Program-made: the position numbers and the translations under genes
Shown: positions 58,366-64,000 of the stretch, in pieces
Layout of the letters: each line of letters opens with the position of its first letter
How positions within the stretch are numbered: position 1 is the first letter of the stretch
Assembly: GCA_027924645.1 (NCBI GenBank)
Contig: BSBN01001017.1
Location: 8,520,501 to 8,584,500 of the forward strand
Direction of reading: 5' to 3'
From: Cunninghamia lanceolata
Taxonomy: Eukaryota > Streptophyta > Pinopsida > Cupressales > Cupressaceae
Length of the DNA: 64,000 nucleotides
Notes under the pieces: model-generated
The model's input: the letters and a program-made list of their open reading frames with translations, nothing else
Database searches by the model: none
Told to the model about the DNA's origin: nothing

Positions 58366-61300
58366 CTTCATCAAGTGGTTCAGGGGGTGCTCCGCAACTT
58401 GCTTGAAATTATCATGGAAGGCCTTAACAATGAAATCTACATCTTGATTTTCAATATTCCCTTCTACTTTTCCTTCCAAAGCCTGTAGGGTCTCTGCCTC
58501 GTGTGCCATCAGGTTATGCAGTTTGACACTTATATCTCTGAGCTTCCCACTGCATCTCTTCAGCATGTCACATTCAAATCTAGTATCTTCATACCAGATA
58601 CTCAACAGCTGGGATGTATTATTGTCTAATATACTATTGCTTATTAGGATCTGTGTGTCTATCTTCTTTATTTCCCCTAATGCATCTAGATGTTTTTCTA
58701 GCTTAAATGACCTCCTACCTGTCTCATTTTGTAGTTTGTCTACCTTTCTCTTCAATGTACTTAAAGAATTCCACCTCTCCACAGAGGTTTTCAATACATC
58801 CTCTGCTTCAAAAATTGATGACAGCAACCACTTCTCCATTACCTATGCTTTATGCCTCATTAGGTCTAATCTAGTAACCTCCTCTTGTGATATAATGGAT
58901 AGTGGGATAGCAGGAGAAGTGGGTGCATGATCAGGGTTAATTAACCCTTTAATAAAAGAATGCAGTTGAGCAATGTGCTCTTTATGCTTCTTATTTTTTT
59001 CCTTTTCTCTCTTCACCCTTTGTGTTAGAGAGTCAATGATGTCCTTTCCCTCTTGACCTTCTTGATCCTCGTTTGCAAAACCTAGATCAACATTGGTGAT
59101 CTAAAAATCTTCAAGGCCTATCTTGCCTTTCTCCTTCTCTACTGTAGGCAGTGCTACTTGTGCAATTCTCCTACCTGTAGTAGGGTCTCTTTTATTGCTG
59201 ATGTCAGCCTAGCTTTTCTTCTGGGTTTCATCATGCTCTTAGAAAATAAAGTAGATACATCAAAATCTTGTACCTCCTCTACTTGTTGCAAATGTATCTC
59301 TCATTGCAACCAATGAGGTACCTCACCCTTAAGCTCCTGATGATCACCCTTGGTATCTTGGGTGTCTTGTGCCCTTGTGTTTAATTTTTCCCTCGATGGT
59401 GATTGTTCTTTCTTGATTTCTTCCTCATGTACCTTATCATAAAGGGAATCTTGCTAGGATTCCTCCTGTTGAGGGACTTCCTTTTGTAGAGGAGGCTCTT
59501 GTGAAGTATTAACACTTTGATTTTGTGCCTCCTCTTGTAAGTTCTCCTCTGGAACTTCTTTAGCTTTCTCATTTTGTTCATCTTGTGATACACTGGCCTC
59601 TTAAGAAGTTTGTGTGTTTTGACCTTAGGGATCACCCTGATCACCCTTGGCCATGTTTTCTATCTCTTTCTGTGTACCGTCACCCTATGACAAACCTTTC
59701 TCTTTACCTTTAGATGCATCAACTTCTTCTGTATTAACTTCTTTCTCAGCTGATTTTTCCTTTGATGCTGGGCCTTGAATCTGATCACCCCCTGTAGTAG
59801 GTGATGATGGACCACTTTGGTCTTGACCAACATTCTTGTCTGGCATGTCCTAATCACCCCCACTCTGAAGTTGTGATTCTGGTTGTTCTGGTCCTGTGGG
59901 TGCCTTATTTTGGTCCTTGTCTTGATCATGTGGAGCATCACCCCTCTTGGTATGCTTTGCATCTTCAGCCCTTTTAGGCAATAGAGGTGGATTATTGTCT
60001 TTACTTGGGCTAATATCACCCCTATATGTTAAGTCTATTGCTGCAGGACTAGTAACCTGATCAACCAAATTGTCTAACCCTATCTGTTAGGCTACTCTCT
60101 CAAGACTATCCTATTTTTTTTCATCCATTTTGTTTTCTTCTTGTAACGTCCTCATTTGGGCCAATGGGGTCCCATGAGGAGTCATCTTGGTATTAGCAAC
60201 CAAGGTTTCCATGCGTTGAACATCCACATCCTGGACTACCTCATCATCTGATAGTTCCACAGTATCATCTAGAGGAAAAGGAGACTTTTTGCTAGCCATA
60301 TGCACTTCCTTTTCTTTCTCTTCCTCAGCCTTCTTAGTCTTAAACTAAATTATATCAGGAATGGGGACCTTGTGTTGTAACTCTATCCTGAAGGCCACAC
60401 CACCCATACCCATTAACATGATGGGATCAGTGCTAACATCTCCCCTCATGGCTATTCTTTGCTTCTTGGGTGGTGGTGTCTATAGCACCTTCTTTCTTTT
60501 CTTACTTGTTATTAATAGGTCCTCATCCCTAGGCTCTTTATTCAATTGTTCTCCTTCTAAGGGATCACACTCTTCTAAATCATCTTGTAGAGCCGGATCC
60601 TCTACTTGCATCTCTGCACTTTTAGTAACAGGCCTCAATATTCTCTTAGTCTTTGGTTTGTCAGGGGGTGGCTATGATGTGGACACATGGGCTGATGTGG
60701 ATGCCCCATCACCTTTTGATTTAAGCCTCTTGATGATCACCCCTCAATGTTCATCTTCCACCTTCTTTCTGTTGGATGGCTTCTTTTGTTTTTCAGTGGG
60801 TAATCTTTCTCCATTAAATTTTCTTTTCTCAATAAGGAAATTATCATATTCTTCATCTAATAATTCCTGTCTCTTCTTCTTTTTATCAATTGTGAGGGCC
60901 ATGCCCTTCTTCTTTAATTTGGCAATCTCTGCATCTACCCAACTTTGGGTTAGTTGAATCACCCATTGCATTATTTGTTCTAAGGAGGTATCCTCCTGCT
61001 GTGTTAGATCAGGGGCTAAAATGGTGTCATTATACACCTTTTTGTCTTCATATTCATTGGACACTATTTTTCCATCATCATTATGTAGCTGTGCAGGCAT
61101 TGGGATGCAATCAAAGGTCCTGATTTGATTCAAGGTGAGCCTTTGATATTTTCTTCTTCTCACCTCTGCCTCATCATCACAGTCACTCCAAAAGTCTTCC
61201 AGATGCTTTTGATGTATCTATTTTCCCAACAATTTTTGCATCTTGCCATAAGGGTTATATGACCTAGCAATAGGGAATGGCTGCAAGTACATGAGTTTCA

Positions 61301-62305
61301 GCCTGCCAATAGCATGTTTGATGCTCTATCTGTCTGGGCATAAGTACCATTCTATATATACTAGGAATAGTATAGGGGGAATCTTCTTTTTCTCTATGTA
61401 AGCTTCCATTGAAGTGGATACTTGTCTGACAAACTCCATCAAGATGACCCTATTAGTGGGGTGTCTTGGCAACATGAGGGGCTGTCCTTCAAAACCTTCG
61501 ATTCTTATGTATGAAAAAGTGGAGAATTGGATAAATCGAGCTCCATACTTTTAAATCACCTCTTGAGCTTCCATGCTCAATATCTTGGTTTGGTCCTCCT
61601 CCATTGTTCTCACCAGATGCATTGAAAATGCATCATTTACCAATTTGTAATCTTGGAGGTATGCTTTTCTCTGCAATTGGGGATAGTGATCCCATATATG
61701 CACATTACTTGTGTTGTTTCCCAGTTTACCTACTGTCTTAGGGCATCAAATGTTCCTCGGAAAGAACAAGAATACACGACATAAGAAGTCATCTAAAATA
61801 TGCATGTCTTACCTCCTAGCTTCTTCATCCCTTCATCTAGGAAATCACTGATGATTTTGGCCCATAGAGGCTTGCTATCCGAGTACAATACCATCTGGAT
61901 GATCCCAAACATCTAGTTCTCAAAGTTATGAGCATGAGGTTTGCCAGTCATTCTGCTCAATAGGGCAATTATATATTGATACTCATCATCAAAATCAAAC
62001 TTGTAGAGATACACTGGCAATTTGGCCGAGGCTATGTAGGTGCTATTCTTTGCCCTCCACTGGTATATTCTCTTCTTGGCATCTTTCCTATTGTTTTTAT
62101 ACTCTTTCTCTAGTTTGTTGAGGTCCACACTTACTACCTTGTTTCCCACTTGTAGCTTGAACATGGCCATGAGGCCCTTGATTGAAAAGTTAGCATATAC
62201 CCTGCCATGTTTCTCTACCCTCCTGGTTTCTGGGTTATAATTTTTGGCACATTCAACTACCAACTCTGTGGCATCCATGGCATATGGAAACCCTGCTAAC
62301 ATCAC
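58366..62305 (-). pseudogene. U3-borne ORF of element C, right LTR copy, 5' part
   Basis: This is the same unknown protein as at 8406-12870, with the same blocks: YAMDATELVVEC near 62290, LTLNQIRTF near 61130, the acidic part 60300-59100, and the coiled-coil part from 58839 (EKWLLSSIF). The N-terminal about 130 codons are missing because of the about 400-bp deletion at 62295. Element E interrupts the ORF at 58360, inside the codons for Lys-Glu-Val. The last 315 bp are at 46465-46779. It retains Gln or Arg at some places where the left copy has a stop (for example FKLQVGNK), and the reverse is also true. Confidence 0.7.
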
Positions 62306-63544
62306 TTTCCTTTCCGTTTATATGACTGATAACAGGAAAGACTATAAACATGCGGGGTCACCCATTCTGTTCCATTATGTTGAAGGTCACGATCTAGTAG
62401 CAGGTGACTAATAAGGGTTTGACTTCTAGAGCTCTGTACTTCTTGATTAATCACAAGGTAAATGTAAATAACCCTTAGAATTTTACTTTTAAATGGATCA
62501 ATGGGAAGAATTAGGGTATAGTGTGCTGTTTTGATCTGATCCGTCGATCATTTTCATGGAGTTCAATAGATGCCGCCATGTGTTTGTTTTGTATTTGAAA
62601 TCGTTGGGGCTTCATCTACCACTTTAATTGCATTTAATGCTAGGGGGTGATCTTCAAAAGATCAGGGATATTTGAAAGTATGACCCCTAATGGATAATAT
62701 GCCCCCCCATCTTGTGCGGGATAATCATTTACTAAAGATCGGTGTGATATGGTCAACCTTTGACCAAAAAGATAGATCGGGTCATGAAGTTAAGATCGGG
62801 CATACATTGAAATGTGACCCCCTCTGAGGCTAGATCATGATGACATCATCATGCCATCCATGCTATTTAGTTATCAGGTTTTGGTGACATCATGGTCATG
62901 TTGAAAAACATGATGGATATTTGGATAAATGACCCTCTGCGGGTTGGGTAAGTTGATTATGTCATCATTAGGGTGATTTGTTTTACTCATTAGAACTGAA
63001 TGACATCATCGTCATATTGGCGCAAGGTGATATTCACATAGGGGTGATATTTTCTAAGATGACTAATATTAGGAAATATGAGCCCGCTGTGAATATATGA
63101 GGCTCTTAACGGGTAGATACTTGTTCCTATTTAATTTTGACATTCGCGTATCGGGTGCCTAATGGTTGTTAGGTGATTTTTCTAAGTTTGGGTGATCTTA
63201 GCGAATATGACTAATGTTAGGAATATGACCCCCTAAGGGAAATATTAGGGTTGACCAAACTTTGACTCAACATAACTTTCTACCCTTAGACAATATTAGG
63301 GTGATCCAAAAGGCAAAACTGCTTGGAATTTTGTACTTTTTCCAACCATGAGGTTTATGATAGCAAATGCTGACTTTGGTAATTGACCTCATCTTGAGAT
63401 GCATCTCATCTTAGCAAAGGTGATTCACATGACTAATTTTTACCCAACTGCCCAAAGCAAGAAGCAAACAAGCCAAAGCAGAAAGAAAATTTGGGTCCCT
63501 ATTTTGCTAGGGCAAAATGGGGCATGTTGTGTAACCACACAACA
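62306..63544 (-). other. C LTR upstream U3, non-coding (right copy, uninterrupted)
   Basis: This shows the arrangement before D inserted: AATATGACC runs straight into CCCTAAGGGAAATATT at about 63224-63245. In the left LTR these are 22.8 kb apart. It ends with the LTR terminus at 63544. No ORF is supported. Confidence 0.7.
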
Positions 63545-64000
63545 ATACTAGATTGAAATATGCTTTGTTCTTGAATGCATTATCAGATTCTTTGAAATGT
63601 TGATAGCACTTGTATTATCACATAAGATAGGAATAGGTTCATCATATGACACTTTGATATCTTTCAATGTCTGCTTCATCCACAACACTTTTGTACAACA
63701 AGATGTTGCTAAAGTGTACTTTGCCTCTGTAGTAGATAATGACACTAAATCCTACTTCTTACTCAACCATGAAACTAGTCTACTTCTAAAAAAGAATGCA
63801 TCACCAGTTGTACTTATTCTATCATCTATACATCCTGCCCAATCTGCATCTGTATATGCACTAAAAGATAAATCAGTATCCTTGGGATACCATAAACTAA
63901 AATCTAGAGCACTTTTCAAGTATCTAAATATCCTTTTTACTACTGAAACATGTGACTCTTTGGGATTTTTCTTGGAATCTAGCCCCAAGACAAACCAAAT
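63545..64000 (-). pseudogene. pol: Ty1/copia RNase H (5' fragment at this locus)
   Basis: In element sense this shows NPKESHVSVVKRIFRYLK, LWYPKDTDL, YTDADWAGCIDDR, SLSTTEAKY, LWMKQTL, CDNTSAINISKN and HSRTKH. These are the plant copia RNase H signatures with the TDADWAG, TEA and CDN active-site blocks. A TAA after SWLSKK and a TAG just before the C insertion interrupt the frame. The right end is the window edge. Confidence 0.93.

Larger units (their letters stand above)
7263..63544 (-). mobile_element. Element C: Ty3/gypsy Tat-like retrotransposon with giant ORF-bearing LTRs
   Basis: Two direct repeats, 7263-37099 and 45331-63544 (each interrupted by a later element), flank a minus-strand gag-pol at 37954-44880. 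In element sense each LTR starts TGTTGTGTGG and ends CATCATCAACA. A PBS-like TGGTGCTAGATGGAGG (45310-45325) sits 5 bp inside the 5' LTR. The flanks are one copia RNase H split in phase, with an imperfect 5-bp duplication (ATATC at 7258-7262, ATACT at 63545-63549). Excluding D and E, the LTRs are about 7.0 and 6.6 kb. By eye they differ by about 9-10% where aligned, so this is the oldest of the three large gypsy insertions. Confidence 0.88.
45331..63544 (-). repeat. Element C 5' LTR (right), interrupted by element E
   Basis: The LTR segments are 45331-46779 and 58366-63544, about 6,628 bp after removing E and one ACTTC. It has the same order of parts as the left LTR, with the TATA box at 46278-46285. 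Compared with the left copy it lacks about 400 bp at position 62295, between GGAAACCCTGCT and AACATCACTTTCC. Confidence 0.85.
5243..64000 (-). mobile_element. Ty1/copia retrotransposon, 3' part, interrupted by element C
   Basis: The 3' LTR is 5243-6633. The 3' internal non-coding part is 6634-7098, and the last RNase H codons are 7099-7262. The upstream RNase H continues at 63545-64000, beyond the inserted element C. The rest of pol, gag and the 5' LTR lie beyond the right edge. CTTCT (5238-5242) is the expected left target duplication; its partner is outside the window. The two coding pieces join in phase at a Tyr-His boundary when C is removed. Confidence 0.85.

Overview
The window is plant nuclear heterochromatin, probably from a large-genome seed plant. 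The evidence is wall-to-wall nested LTR retrotransposons of plant lineages: Ty3/gypsy elements of the Tat type with a second, archaeal-type RNase H, plus Ty1/copia with plant-type RNase H. No host gene, tRNA or rRNA gene was found. A gymnosperm is a guess from the nesting and the element types, not something the sequence proves.

Layout, outermost first. (1) 1-4330 (+) is part of a very long LTR whose U3 carries a decayed ORF of unknown function, followed by a TATA box and a polyadenylation signal. (2) 4330-5242 (-) is a truncated gypsy gag. (3) A Ty1/copia element (-) is inserted in that gag. Its 3' LTR is 5243-6633. Its RNase H is cut in two, at 7099-7262 and 63545-64000, by (4) a gypsy/Tat element, here called C (-), spanning 7263-63544. 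C has giant LTRs of about 6.6-7.0 kb, each holding a ~1,480-codon ORF in U3 upstream of the TATA box. The ORF is related to the one at 1-3673. The C internal region (gag, protease, aRNH, RT, RH, IN) lies at 37100-45330. (5) The left C LTR is split by element D (+, 13980-36780, target duplication TGACC). (6) The right C LTR is split by element E (-, 46780-58360, target duplication ACTTC, Arg-tRNA-type PBS). (7) D contains a small non-autonomous LTR element (20816-23573, target duplication GCCAC). It also has a rearranged block (15121-20135) with an inverted copy of the D/C junction and a ~2 kb palindrome of C gag-protease sequence.

The nesting agrees with LTR divergence judged by eye: C about 9-10%, E about 4-5%, D about 2%. 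Three of the junctions are phase-perfect. Removing an insert and one target copy restores the reading frame or the sequence of the interrupted element.

The points that most deserve a second look are these. First, the ORF-bearing giant LTRs, seen in two divergent families. Second, three gag-pol frames (C, D, E; about 17.9 kb together) that hold together without a frameshift yet contain dozens of in-frame stops, mostly TAG/TAA at apparent Gln positions. Third, the archaeal-type RNase H lying upstream of RT in C and E but downstream of RH in D, together with a G-patch after the D protease.
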